64,000 nt of DNA from UBA5704 sp036264355. Lineage in GTDB: Bacteria; Acidobacteriota; Thermoanaerobaculia; Multivoradales; UBA5704. Shown here one piece after another: positions 17,459-24,775 of the stretch. A program made the translations under genes and the position numbers. Each line of letters begins with the position of its first letter. The stretch's first letter is position 1. The notes beneath the pieces are model-generated. The model was not told the DNA's origin. It worked only from the letters and a program-made list of their open reading frames with translations, and ran no database searches. The DNA is taken from NCBI GenBank assembly GCA_036264355.1, contig DATARD010000198.1:23434-87433 (forward strand), given 5' to 3'.

Positions 17459-17635
17459 ATGCTCTCCGGATTCGAAAATGCGCCGGAGGGAACGATTCGC
17501 GCGGAAATCCTGTTCACTCTTGCAATGCAAGCGATCCTCACCTGGACCCTCGGCCTCACCGCGGCAGGTTGGCTGACCTGGGGACCCCGGCCCTGGACGG
17601 ATGACCGGGCATCGGACCTCCATGGCCTCCTCTGA
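17459..17635 (+). CDS. Putative small single-helix membrane protein
   Basis: 58 residues. It has an acidic N-terminus (MLSGFENAPEG) and one hydrophobic segment (about residues 17-40), then a WTWGPRPW-like tryptophan-rich stretch and a charged tail. The stop at 17633-17635 lies inside the 5' end of the PAP2-fusion gene, so the two overlap by up to 35 bp, which suggests translational coupling. No clear ribosome-binding site and no recognisable family. It is plausible but unproven; the alternative is a non-coding 160-bp spacer after the GH3 gene. Confidence 0.4.
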   Translation: MLSGFENAPEGTIRAEILFTLAMQAILTWTLGLTAAGWLTWGPRPWTDDRASDLHGLL

Positions 17636-19151
17636 CGCCGGCCGGCGCTCCGAGCCGTTCCTGGCCTGGCCGGGAGCCGCGAATCTCAAGGTCACGATCC
17701 CGCTCTGCCTGAGCTTCCTCAAGCTCTTCTCGTCGGTGTACGGCGGCACCAGCCTGCTCTCCGCGGTGCGCAGTCATCATCCGAACCCGGCGTTCCACTT
17801 CGAGACGGCGGTGCCGTTCGTCCCCGCGATGGCCGCGGTTTACCTGACGGTGCCGCTGATCCTGCTGCTGACGCCGTTCATTCTGCGCACCTGGCGCGAT
17901 CTGACGCCGTTCTACCTGACGCTGACCGTGGAGACGCTGATCGCCGGCCTCTGCTTCCTGATCGTCCCCTTCGCGCAGGCCTACCCGCCGCGCGTGGCGA
18001 CCGGCTTCTGGGGCGGGATTTTCCGCCTCGCCGACACGCTGAACCTGGAATACAACGAGGTGCCGTCGCTCCTCGTGGCGTGCGCGGTCACCGCGGCGCT
18101 GGTGTTCAGCCGGCGCTGCGGCTGGCTCGGCAGGAGCCTGTTCGCGCTCTGGACGCTGGCGGTTCTGCTATCGACCCTGCTCATTCATGAACACCACCTG
18201 CTCGACGTCGGCGCCGGCGCGGCGCTCGGCGTCGCGGGGTTCCTCCTGGTGCAGCGGCCGGCGTCGCGGCCGGCGGCGCTCGACGCGCTGCGCATCGAGG
18301 CGCTCTGCCTGCGCGAGGTGAGCTTCTTCGCCCGCCGCCATCCGCGCTATCTGGCGACCGCCGTCGCGCTCTGGGTGCACGGCCTGCCGCGCTGGCGCGC
18401 CACCCGGCTGCTGCGCGCCGCCTGGTGCCTGGCGCAACAGGTGGACGACGTGCTCGACGGCGACCGCAAAGTGCCCGCGATCGGCGATCAGACGCAGCCG
18501 GACGCCTATGTCGACCTCCTGATCCGGGAAATGACGGGAGAGGAGCCGCGCGGCCAGGCGCCGGAGGAGATCCTCGCCGCTTTCGTGTGGGACCGGATGG
18601 ATGCGGAGCAGCGCACGGCTCTGCTCGCCCTCTTCGCGCTGCTGCGGGAGGATCGCCGGCGGATGGACGCCCGCGTCGCGTGGAGCGCCGCGGCGCTCGC
18701 CGAGCACCACCGGCAGACGTTCAGCCTCTCCCTCGACCTCGCCCTGGCGCTCGACGGCTCCGCGCTGCGGGCGGCGGACATGCCGGAGCTGGTGGCCGGA
18801 CTCGCCTGGTGCTCGCCGGTGCGGGACCTCAAAGAAGACCTGGAGCGCGGACTGATCAATCTGCCGTCCGAGCTGTTGGAGCGCTCGACCGCCGGCATCG
18901 CGTCGTCGCCGGAGGAGCTGCTCGACGCGCCGGCCGTGCAGACGTGGCTGCATGGCGAGCACCTCCGCGGCGCTGCGGCGATCACGGCTCTCGGCAGGAA
19001 GCTCCCCACGCTCCGGGACCGGCGCGGCCGGGTGTTCGCCTCTGCCCTCCACCGCGCCCTCGTCGCCTATGAGAAGAAATATCGCCGCAGGCAGCGGGAC
19101 AAGCCCGAAAGGGGAGCCGAGCTCCTTGCCGGCCGTGACGTTACCTACTAG
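17601..19151 (+). CDS. PAP2-like membrane domain fused to a squalene/phytoene-synthase-like domain
   Basis: 516 residues from 17601 (ATG 17622 is possible). Residues 30-220 contain about six membrane helices in the arrangement of PAP2/inositol-phosphorylceramide-synthase phosphatases. The third catalytic motif is visible as HEHHLLDVGAG (H196-D202), but the usual PSxH motif reads PSLL (155-158), lacking its histidine. From about 225 the protein is a trans-isoprenyl-type domain: AWCLAQQVDDVLDGDR holds a DDVLD first aspartate motif, and DLKEDLERGLINLP is the second motif typical of squalene/phytoene synthases. Known members condense two prenyl diphosphates head to head; a fused phosphatase-like domain could tether it to the membrane or act on released diphosphates (inference). 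Confidence 0.75.
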   Translation: MTGHRTSMASSDAGRRSEPFLAWPGAANLKVTIPLCLSFLKLFSSVYGGTSLLSAVRSHHPNPAFHFETAVPFVPAMAAVYLTVPLILLLTPFILRTWRDLTPFYLTLTVETLIAGLCFLIVPFAQAYPPRVATGFWGGIFRLADTLNLEYNEVPSLLVACAVTAALVFSRRCGWLGRSLFALWTLAVLLSTLLIHEHHLLDVGAGAALGVAGFLLVQRPASRPAALDALRIEALCLREVSFFARRHPRYLATAVALWVHGLPRWRATRLLRAAWCLAQQVDDVLDGDRKVPAIGDQTQPDAYVDLLIREMTGEEPRGQAPEEILAAFVWDRMDAEQRTALLALFALLREDRRRMDARVAWSAAALAEHHRQTFSLSLDLALALDGSALRAADMPELVAGLAWCSPVRDLKEDLERGLINLPSELLERSTAGIASSPEELLDAPAVQTWLHGEHLRGAAAITALGRKLPTLRDRRGRVFASALHRALVAYEKKYRRRQRDKPERGAELLAGRDVTY

Positions 19152-19248
19152 CTGGCGCTGGCCGGCCGATCCCTACGGCACGCTCGACGCCGACAGCGCG
19201 CGGCGCGGGCCGACGTTCCGGCTCCGCCTGGCCCTGGTGGGCCGCGCC

Positions 19249-19278
19249 TTGCTCGATGCAGATCATCGCGGGTACAAT
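19249..19278 (+). promoter_or_regulatory. Sigma70-type promoter of vapBC (TTGCTC, 18 bp, TACAAT)
   Basis: TTGCTC at 19249-19254 and TACAAT at 19273-19278 are separated by 18 bp and lie 24 bp before the vapB start at 19302. The -10 box is close to consensus. VapBC operons are normally autoregulated by the VapB-VapC complex binding over such a promoter. Confidence 0.55.
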
Positions 19279-19301
19279 ACAGATCGATGGGAGGACTCGC
19301 G

Positions 19302-19535
19302 ATGAGAGCAGTTGCCGACAAGAGCAGCCTGAAACGCAAGAACCTGATCCTTGACCAGCGCAAGATCGATCGCGCCAAGGAGATCCTGGGAGCCGCCACC
19401 GAGACGGAGGCTATCCACTTCGCGCTCGATGAGGTTCTCGAGCTCGCCCGCTTTCGCGAAGAGACGGAGACGGGTCTCCGCGCCTTGCTTGGGCACGGCG
19501 GCTTCGCGGACCACTTCCCCCCGTCCGCCAGGTAG
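19302..19535 (+). CDS. vapB: VapB-type antitoxin
   Basis: 77 residues. GGAGGA lies about six bases before the ATG at 19302. The sequence after a basic N-terminus is LILDQRKIDRAKEILGAAT, then TEAIHFALDEVLELARFRE. This matches the strand-helix-helix pattern of ribbon-helix-helix DNA-binding antitoxins (VapB/DUF2191 type). The C-terminal tail (about 55-77) should wrap the toxin. Its stop codon is immediately followed by the PIN toxin ATG. It presumably binds VapC and represses the shared promoter. Confidence 0.82.
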   Translation: MRAVADKSSLKRKNLILDQRKIDRAKEILGAATETEAIHFALDEVLELARFREETETGLRALLGHGGFADHFPPSAR

Positions 19536-19982
19536 ATGGTGTTCCTCCTCGACTCGAACATCTACATCGCCGGATTCAATGATCCCGAATTCGGCGAGTC
19601 TTTTCGAGCCTTCCACCAAAAGAACCTGCCACGCCTTATCCTCAGTGCTGTGGTGGCGCACGAGTTGCTCGTCGGCGCTCGCGATCGCCGGCGGATCGAC
19701 GCTCTCGAACGGGGCCTGATCGAGCCCTTCCGGACCCGGAGCCGGATCCATGTGCCGACACTGGCCACATGGGCTTTGGCGGCGGCCATCGATCGAGGTC
19801 TGCGGGAGCTTGGGAGCTACGACGGCAGCCTCGCCCAACGCAGCTTCGCCAACGACATTCTGATCGCCGCCACCGCCCGCGAGCTGGGAGCCGTGCTCGT
19901 GACTCGGAACTTGAGGGACTTCGAGCTCATTCGGCGCGTCGTTCCGATGCACTTCCAGCCTCCGTGGCCAGCGGCTGGGTGA
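19536..19982 (+). CDS. vapC: VapC-type PIN-domain ribonuclease toxin
   Basis: 148 residues, normal for VapC. The PIN acidic residues are all present: D6 in FLLDSNIYI, E43 in AHELLVG, D107 in FANDILIAATA, with N125 and D128 in VTRNLRDF. These coordinate the metal that cleaves RNA, usually initiator tRNA or rRNA. The ATG directly abuts the antitoxin stop, so the pair is translationally coupled. The gene ends immediately before repeat array D. All catalytic residues are intact, so it looks functional. Confidence 0.9.
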   Translation: MVFLLDSNIYIAGFNDPEFGESFRAFHQKNLPRLILSAVVAHELLVGARDRRRIDALERGLIEPFRTRSRIHVPTLATWALAAAIDRGLRELGSYDGSLAQRSFANDILIAATARELGAVLVTRNLRDFELIRRVVPMHFQPPWPAAG

Positions 19983-20026
19983 AGGCCGTCCTGTTCCGCC
20001 TCAGCGCGACGGCAGCCGCGGGTTTT

Positions 20027-20383
20027 GCCGCGAAACCCGCGCAGTTTGCGGCGGAACCCGGGAGCGTACCCATCTCGCGACGCAAGTAAGATGCAAATCA
20101 ACGCTCCGTTGCCGCGAAACCAGAGACGCACGGCGTCAGACTCCCGGCGGAACAGGGTCACGAGCGTGCGGACGCCGTAAATATCTCGGTCGGCGCCGCA
20201 AATTTATGCAACGCGCTGTCTCTCGTCTCGGGTTTTGCCGCAACTAGATCGGGTTCGCACACGGGAATTCTCTCCGTCGCGGCGTCTGAGGCGCCCTCCA
20301 TCCAGGAAAAACCGGAGAATGCTGGGCCTCTCGCGTGGTTGGATGCAAATTGACGCCAAAAAGCCGCAAACTCCGGCGGTTGC
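20027..20383. repeat. Highly degenerate 21-bp-period array D (core GCCGCAAA)
   Basis: This fills most of the 498-bp gap between vapC and the cyclase gene. GCCGCAAA-like cores start at 20027, 20048, 20111, 20174, 20195, 20237 and 20363, and the relative GATGCAAAT starts at 20090 and 20342. All lie in one register: every interval is a multiple of 21 over 336 bp (17 periods). The units between (for example 20069, 20132, 20216) have lost the core but not the spacing. The remaining 13 bp of each unit are unrelated. No indel is needed to keep the phase. Reading frames through it lack ribosome-binding sites and homology. Confidence 0.75.
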
Positions 20384-20480
20384 GAGCGGCCCCGTCGGCC
20401 CTCACCCGGCCGGCTCTGGGGGCGCCGTGATGGCACGCGCCCCCCGCTCCCGCTATGATCAAGCCGGAGGGCTGTCTCCC

Positions 20481-21104
20481 ATGCTCTATGATCTCTCGCC
20501 CACGATCCGCCCCGAGATTCCGGTGTGGCCCGGAGACACGCAGTTCCAGTCCCGGCTCACCTGGTCGATCGCGGAGGGCGCTTCGGTCAATCTGTCGGCG
20601 GTGACCACGACGCCTCATCTCGGATCGCACGCCGATGCGCCGTTCCATACCGAGGCGCGCGGCGAGGGGATCTCCGACATGGCGATCGAGCGCTATCTCG
20701 GGCCATGCCGGGTGATCAAGGTGCCGCCGCAGCCGCTGATCGAGCCGCGGCACGTGGAGGGGATCGATCTCTCGAATCCGGCGCGCATCCTGTTCAAGAG
20801 CGAGAGCGTGCGCGACCGCAAGGTGTTTCCGGAGCGCTTCACCGCCCTCTCCCCGGAGATCGCGGCGCTCCTGGCCGAGCGCGGCGTCCTTCTCGTCGGG
20901 ATGGACACGCCGTCGGTCGATCCGTTCGAGAGCAAGACGCTCGACGCCCACCACGCGCTCTTCCGCGGCGGCGTCGCCATCCTCGAAGGGCTGGTGCTCG
21001 ACGGCGTGCCCGAAGGGGTCTACGAGCTGATCGCCCTGCCGCTCAAGATGGCCGGGCTCGACGCATCGCCGGTGCGCGCGGTTCTCCGCAGTCTCGAAGC
21101 TTGA
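20481..21104 (+). CDS. kynB: Cyclase family protein, kynurenine formamidase-like (KynB)
   Basis: 207 residues, the length of bacterial KynB. It starts MLYDLSPTI and has W16 in the conserved VWPGD block. The metal site is complete: H46, H50, D52 and H56 in the pattern HxxxHxDxPxH (HLGSHADAPFH). The ending (LPLKMAGLDASPVRAVL) is also typical. KynB hydrolyses N-formylkynurenine in tryptophan catabolism, using zinc. No other kynurenine-pathway gene is nearby, so another amide or cyclic substrate is possible. The ATG at 20481 has CCGGAGG about 11 bases upstream; the frame is open further up through repeat array D but that is not part of the protein. Confidence 0.72.
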   Translation: MLYDLSPTIRPEIPVWPGDTQFQSRLTWSIAEGASVNLSAVTTTPHLGSHADAPFHTEARGEGISDMAIERYLGPCRVIKVPPQPLIEPRHVEGIDLSNPARILFKSESVRDRKVFPERFTALSPEIAALLAERGVLLVGMDTPSVDPFESKTLDAHHALFRGGVAILEGLVLDGVPEGVYELIALPLKMAGLDASPVRAVLRSLEA

Positions 21105-21139
21105 ATGTAGAATACCGGCACGACAAAGGGGGACTTCTC

Positions 21140-21799
21140 GTGAACAGCAAACAATTCGTCGCGGGACTGGTCGAGGAGATGGACCGCCTGTTCGCGCGGC
21201 TGGGCGACACGGAGACGTTGGAAGCGGAATCGGAAGGCCAGGTCGACGTCGTCACCCTGCTCCGCCTGGCGCTCAAGAGCGAGCTCGAAGCGAGCGAGCT
21301 GGCCGGATACTGGATGCCGACGACGCCCGAGGTGGACGCCAAGATGGCGCTGGCGCTCCAGTGCGGCGACGAGATGAAGCACTACGGTCTGATCAGCCAG
21401 CGCCTGGTCGAGCTCGGCCAGGACCTCTCCGACTTCGATCCGCTCTCCGATGGTCACAGCCCGCTCTATCAGTACCTCCGCGGCCTGCGCACTACGGTCG
21501 AGCGGATCGCCGGCGGTCCGTTCGCCAGCGAGGCGATCGCCGTCGTGCGCAACGCCCAGTTCGTGCGCTTCTGCCGCGCCGTCGGCGACGAGGGCACCGC
21601 CCGCCTCTACGCCGACACCATCCAGCCCGAGGAGGCGCACCACCAGCACCTGGGACGGGAGATCCTCGAAAAGTACTGCACCACCCCCGAAATCCAGGAG
21701 CAGGCCGCCGCCGCCGTGCGCAACACCCTGGCCATCGCCGACGAGCTGCGCAACCTCGCCGCCAAGACGACCGGCCTGTTCAGCATTCCCGTCTCTTGA
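21140..21799 (+). CDS. Ferritin-like diiron-fold protein
   Basis: 219 residues from a GTG at 21140, with AAGGGGGA about eight bases upstream. Two carboxylate/histidine helices are visible: E50/E53 with E78xxH81 (GDEMKH), and E163xxH166 (QPEEAHHQH). This is the ExxH pattern of four-helix-bundle ferritin-like diiron proteins. Members include oxygenases, hydroxylases and oxygen-scavenging proteins; I cannot assign a reaction. It sits 35 bp after the KynB-like gene and 7 bp before the 3-hydroxyacyl-CoA dehydrogenase gene, so it belongs to a four-gene operon that may degrade an aromatic or acyl-CoA compound (inference). Confidence 0.7.
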   Translation: MNSKQFVAGLVEEMDRLFARLGDTETLEAESEGQVDVVTLLRLALKSELEASELAGYWMPTTPEVDAKMALALQCGDEMKHYGLISQRLVELGQDLSDFDPLSDGHSPLYQYLRGLRTTVERIAGGPFASEAIAVVRNAQFVRFCRAVGDEGTARLYADTIQPEEAHHQHLGREILEKYCTTPEIQEQAAAAVRNTLAIADELRNLAAKTTGLFSIPVS

Positions 21800-21806
21800 G
21801 TCGCCT

Positions 21807-22709
21807 ATGAGCCAAGACATCCACACCGCCGCCGTCCTCGGCGCGGGCACGATGGGGCGTGGCATCGCCCACGTCTCCGCCCTCGCCGGCCTGGTCACCC
21901 GTCTCTTCGACACCAGCTCCGACGCGCTCAAGAAGGCCGAGTCCGGCATCCACCGCAACCTCGCCAAGGGGGTCGAGCTGGGCAAGGTGCCGGCCGGCGC
22001 CGCGGACAGCGCGCGGCACAATCTCCGCTTCGACACCGATCTCGCCACCGCGGTGGCCGAAGCCGACCTGGTGATCGAAGCGGTGCCGGAGAGCATGGAG
22101 CTCAAGATCGACATCTTCCGGCAGGTGTCCCGCGCCTGCCCGCTGCACGCGCTCTTCGCCTCCAACACCTCGGCCCTCTCGATCACCGAGATGGCCGCCG
22201 CTTCCGGCCGCCCGGAGCGCTTCGCCGGCATGCACTTCTTCAACCCGGTGCATGTGATGAAGCTGATCGAGCTGGTGAAGGGGCTGCAGACCTCGGACGA
22301 GACGCTGGAGGCGATGCGCCGGGTGGGCGTCCGCATGGGCAAGGAGGTGGTGCTGGTCAACGAGGCGCCCGGCTTCGTGACCTCCCGCATCAACGCGCTG
22401 ATCGGCAACGAGGCGTTCCGCATGCTCCAGGAGGGCGTCGCCAGCGCCGAGGACATCGACAAGGCGCTGAAACTGGGATTGAACCATCCCATGGGACCGT
22501 TCGAGATGGTCGACCTCGTCGGTCTGGACGTGCGGCTCGCCATCCTGGAGTTCCTGCACAAGAGCCTCGGCGAGGCGTTCCGCCCGAACCAGATCCTCGT
22601 CCAGCACGTGCGCGCCGGCCGCCTCGGCCGCAAGACCGGCCGCGGTGTCTATTGCTACGACGAGGACGGCAAGAAGATCGACGAAAAGAACCGCGAGAAG
22701 ATCCGATGA
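21807..22709 (+). CDS. 3-hydroxyacyl-CoA (3-hydroxybutyryl-CoA) dehydrogenase
   Basis: 300 residues, typical of the single-domain enzyme. The NAD-binding loop is GAGTMGRG near the N-terminus. The catalytic dyad region is present as MHFFNPVHVMKLIELV (histidine) and the glutamate in the following conserved segment, with SNTSALSITEM before it. The C-terminal domain has EAPGFVTSRINA, HPMGPFEMVDLVGLDV and the ending GRKTGRGVYCYD. The enzyme oxidises L-3-hydroxyacyl-CoA to 3-ketoacyl-CoA in fatty-acid or aromatic degradation. Its stop overlaps the start of the next SDR gene by ATGA. Confidence 0.93.
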   Translation: MSQDIHTAAVLGAGTMGRGIAHVSALAGLVTRLFDTSSDALKKAESGIHRNLAKGVELGKVPAGAADSARHNLRFDTDLATAVAEADLVIEAVPESMELKIDIFRQVSRACPLHALFASNTSALSITEMAAASGRPERFAGMHFFNPVHVMKLIELVKGLQTSDETLEAMRRVGVRMGKEVVLVNEAPGFVTSRINALIGNEAFRMLQEGVASAEDIDKALKLGLNHPMGPFEMVDLVGLDVRLAILEFLHKSLGEAFRPNQILVQHVRAGRLGRKTGRGVYCYDEDGKKIDEKNREKIR

Positions 22710-23500
22710 CCGCCGCTCCTGACGATCTGACCGGCCGCGTCGCCCTGGTCACCGGCGGCAGCAGCGGGCTCGGATTCGCCGCCGCCCAGGCGCTCGGCCG
22801 CCGCGGCGCCACGGTGGTGCTCGCCAGCCGCGGCGGCGAGAAATTGGACGGTGCCCGCGACCGGCTCGCCGCGGCCGGCGTCACCGCCTTCGCCATTCCG
22901 GCCGACGTCCGGGATGCCGCGGCGCTCATCCAACTCGCCGCGGAGACGGTGCGGCAGGCCGGACCGGTGGACATCCTGATCGCCAACGGCGGCGGTCCGC
23001 CGCCGAAGCCGGCGGCGGAGCTGACCGAGGACGACTGGGCGCTGGCGATTCCGCTCGTCTTCCTGTTCATCCCCCGCCTCTGCCGCCTCGTCCTCCCCGG
23101 CATGCGGGAGCGCCGCTGGGGGCGGATCGTCGCCATCAACTCGGTGTCGTCGCGCCAGCCGATCCCCAACCTGTCGCTCTCGAACGCCCTGCGCCCGGCG
23201 GTTCTCGGCTATTTGAAGACGCTCTCGCAGGAGGTGGCCACCGAGGGCGTGACGGTCAACGCGGTGCTGCCCGGCTACACGCAGACCGACCGCCAGGACG
23301 AGATCGCCAACGCCTCCGCGGCGCGCACCGGCAAGAGCCGGGAGGAGATCGTGGCCGGCTGGGTCGCCAACACGCCGATGGGCCGCATGGGCGAGCCGGC
23401 GGAGATCGGCGAGGTGATCGGCTTCCTCTGCACCCCCGCCGCCGCCTACGTCACCGGCCAGGCGATCGCGGTGGACGGCGGGTATGTGAAGGGTCTGTAG
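22706..23500 (+). CDS. SDR family oxidoreductase lacking the catalytic tyrosine
   Basis: 264 residues. The cofactor loop TGGSSGLG and the NGG motif (IANGGG) are clear, as is the ending YVTGQAIAVDGG. At the catalytic position, where SDRs have YxxxK, this protein reads NLSLSNALRPAVLGYLK. The tyrosine is replaced, as in the SDR subgroup related to 3-ketoacyl-ACP reductase that has a non-canonical tetrad and an SNxxRxxV motif. Activity is therefore uncertain, although such proteins are common and conserved. Translationally coupled to the dehydrogenase upstream; it ends the operon, convergent with the alcohol dehydrogenase gene. Confidence 0.88.
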   Translation: MTAAPDDLTGRVALVTGGSSGLGFAAAQALGRRGATVVLASRGGEKLDGARDRLAAAGVTAFAIPADVRDAAALIQLAAETVRQAGPVDILIANGGGPPPKPAAELTEDDWALAIPLVFLFIPRLCRLVLPGMRERRWGRIVAINSVSSRQPIPNLSLSNALRPAVLGYLKTLSQEVATEGVTVNAVLPGYTQTDRQDEIANASAARTGKSREEIVAGWVANTPMGRMGEPAEIGEVIGFLCTPAAAYVTGQAIAVDGGYVKGL

Positions 23501-23509
23501 CGCTCACTC

Positions 23510-24520
23510 TCAATAACTGATGACGGCTTTGCCGATCATGCGCCCGGCTTCCACCATGCGGTGCGCCTGGCGGTGGTTGGCCGCGGTGAAGCCGTCGAGC
23601 GTTTCGCTCAGCGTGGTGCGCAGGCGGCCGTCGTTCACCAGCTCGGCGACGCGGTCGAGGATGCGGTGCTGCTCGATCATGTCATCGGTCTCGAAGCTCG
23701 AACGGGTGAACATCAGCTCCCAGGAGAGCGAGACGCTCTTGCCCATGAGCTGGCCCACGTCGAGCTGCGGCGCGCCGAGGATGGAGCCGATCGATCCCTG
23801 CGGGCCGATCAGCTCGGCGATGGCCGGCCAATGCGCCGCGAAGTCGTTGGTGCAGAGGATGGAGTCGACGTGCTGGTGTCCCAGGTTGCGCACCGAGGCC
23901 ACCAGGTCGTGATGGTCGGCGATCTCCTCGGCCCCCAGCTCGCGGCACCAGCGCGCCGTCTCCTGCCGTGACGCGGTGGCGATGACGTGCAGGCCGGTGA
24001 GCTGCTCGGCGAGTTGGATCGCCACCGAGCCCACGCCGCCGGCGCCGCCGATGAGGAGCAGGGTCTTACCAGCGCCGCCTCCTTCGGCGATCCGCATGCG
24101 GTCGAACAGCGCCTCCCACGCGGTCAGCGAGGTGAGCGGCAGCGCCGCCGCCTCGGCGTCACTCAGGCTCTCCGGCTTGTGGCCGACGATCCGCTCGTCG
24201 ACCAGGTGGAATTCGGCGTTCGTCCCCTGCCGCTTGATGCTGCCGGCGTAGTAGACCGCGTCGCCCGGCTTGAACAGGGTGACCGCGGAGCCCACGGCCT
24301 CGACGACGCCGGACGCGTCGTAGCCAAGGATCTTGGGGGTGTCGAGCACCGTGTCCACCGCCGCCCGCTGCCGCTGCTTGCAGTCCACGGGATTGACCGA
24401 CACCGCGTGGACCCGCACCAGCAGGTCGCGCGGTCCCGGAGCCGGCGTCTCCGTTTCGAAGGCAAACAGGCTCTTCTCGTCGTCGATGGGAAGGGAGGTG
24501 GAGAATCCGATGGCTCGCAT
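23510..24520 (-). CDS. Zinc-type alcohol dehydrogenase/quinone oxidoreductase family protein
   Basis: 336 residues beginning MRAIGFS, typical of the zeta-crystallin-like branch. VNPVDCKQR and GYDASGVVEAVG belong to the N-terminal GroES-like fold. The NAD(P)-binding domain has IGGAGGVGSVAIQLA, then the strand with TASRQET. Cysteine ligands of a structural zinc are missing, so this is a zinc-independent member that likely reduces enones or quinones with NADPH. The ATG at 24518-24520 is the first in-frame start; upstream lies the inverted-repeat element at 24595. Convergent with the SDR gene, 9 bp between stops. Confidence 0.9.
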   Translation of the reverse strand: MRAIGFSTSLPIDDEKSLFAFETETPAPGPRDLLVRVHAVSVNPVDCKQRQRAAVDTVLDTPKILGYDASGVVEAVGSAVTLFKPGDAVYYAGSIKRQGTNAEFHLVDERIVGHKPESLSDAEAAALPLTSLTAWEALFDRMRIAEGGGAGKTLLLIGGAGGVGSVAIQLAEQLTGLHVIATASRQETARWCRELGAEEIADHHDLVASVRNLGHQHVDSILCTNDFAAHWPAIAELIGPQGSIGSILGAPQLDVGQLMGKSVSLSWELMFTRSSFETDDMIEQHRILDRVAELVNDGRLRTTLSETLDGFTAANHRQAHRMVEAGRMIGKAVISY

Positions 24521-24594
24521 GACCGGGTAGGGTAGCGCGATCGGGGTTGAAAAGAACCCAAAGGACGCGAAAACAGAACCTTTCCGCCCCCGGG

Positions 24595-24752
24595 GCCCTC
24601 ACCCCCCGGCCCCCTCTCCCACACACCCTCACACCCTCCCGGGAGAGGGGGAGCACAGCAACGCCGGACATGCGCTTTTTGCTTTTGGGCGGTGGCGCCC
24701 CTCTCCCGGGCGGGTGTGTGGGTGTGTGGGAGAGGGGTCGGGGGTGAGGGCG
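24595..24752. repeat. Long imperfect inverted repeat, REP-like (GCCCTCACCCCC...)
   Basis: A left arm at about 24595-24651 and a right arm at about 24697-24752 are near-complementary (GCCCTCACCCC at one end, GGGGTGAGGGC at the other), enclosing a 45-bp centre. Each arm also holds its own smaller stem (CCCCTCTCCC with GGGAGAGGGG). It lies between two minus-strand genes, 3' of the sulfatase-TPR gene, and could terminate it. The same CCCCCGGCCCCCTCT core recurs in the terminators at 30549 and 37065, which suggests a dispersed repeat family. Confidence 0.75.
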
Positions 24753-24775
24753 CTTTTAGGGCGGGCGGCCCCCTC

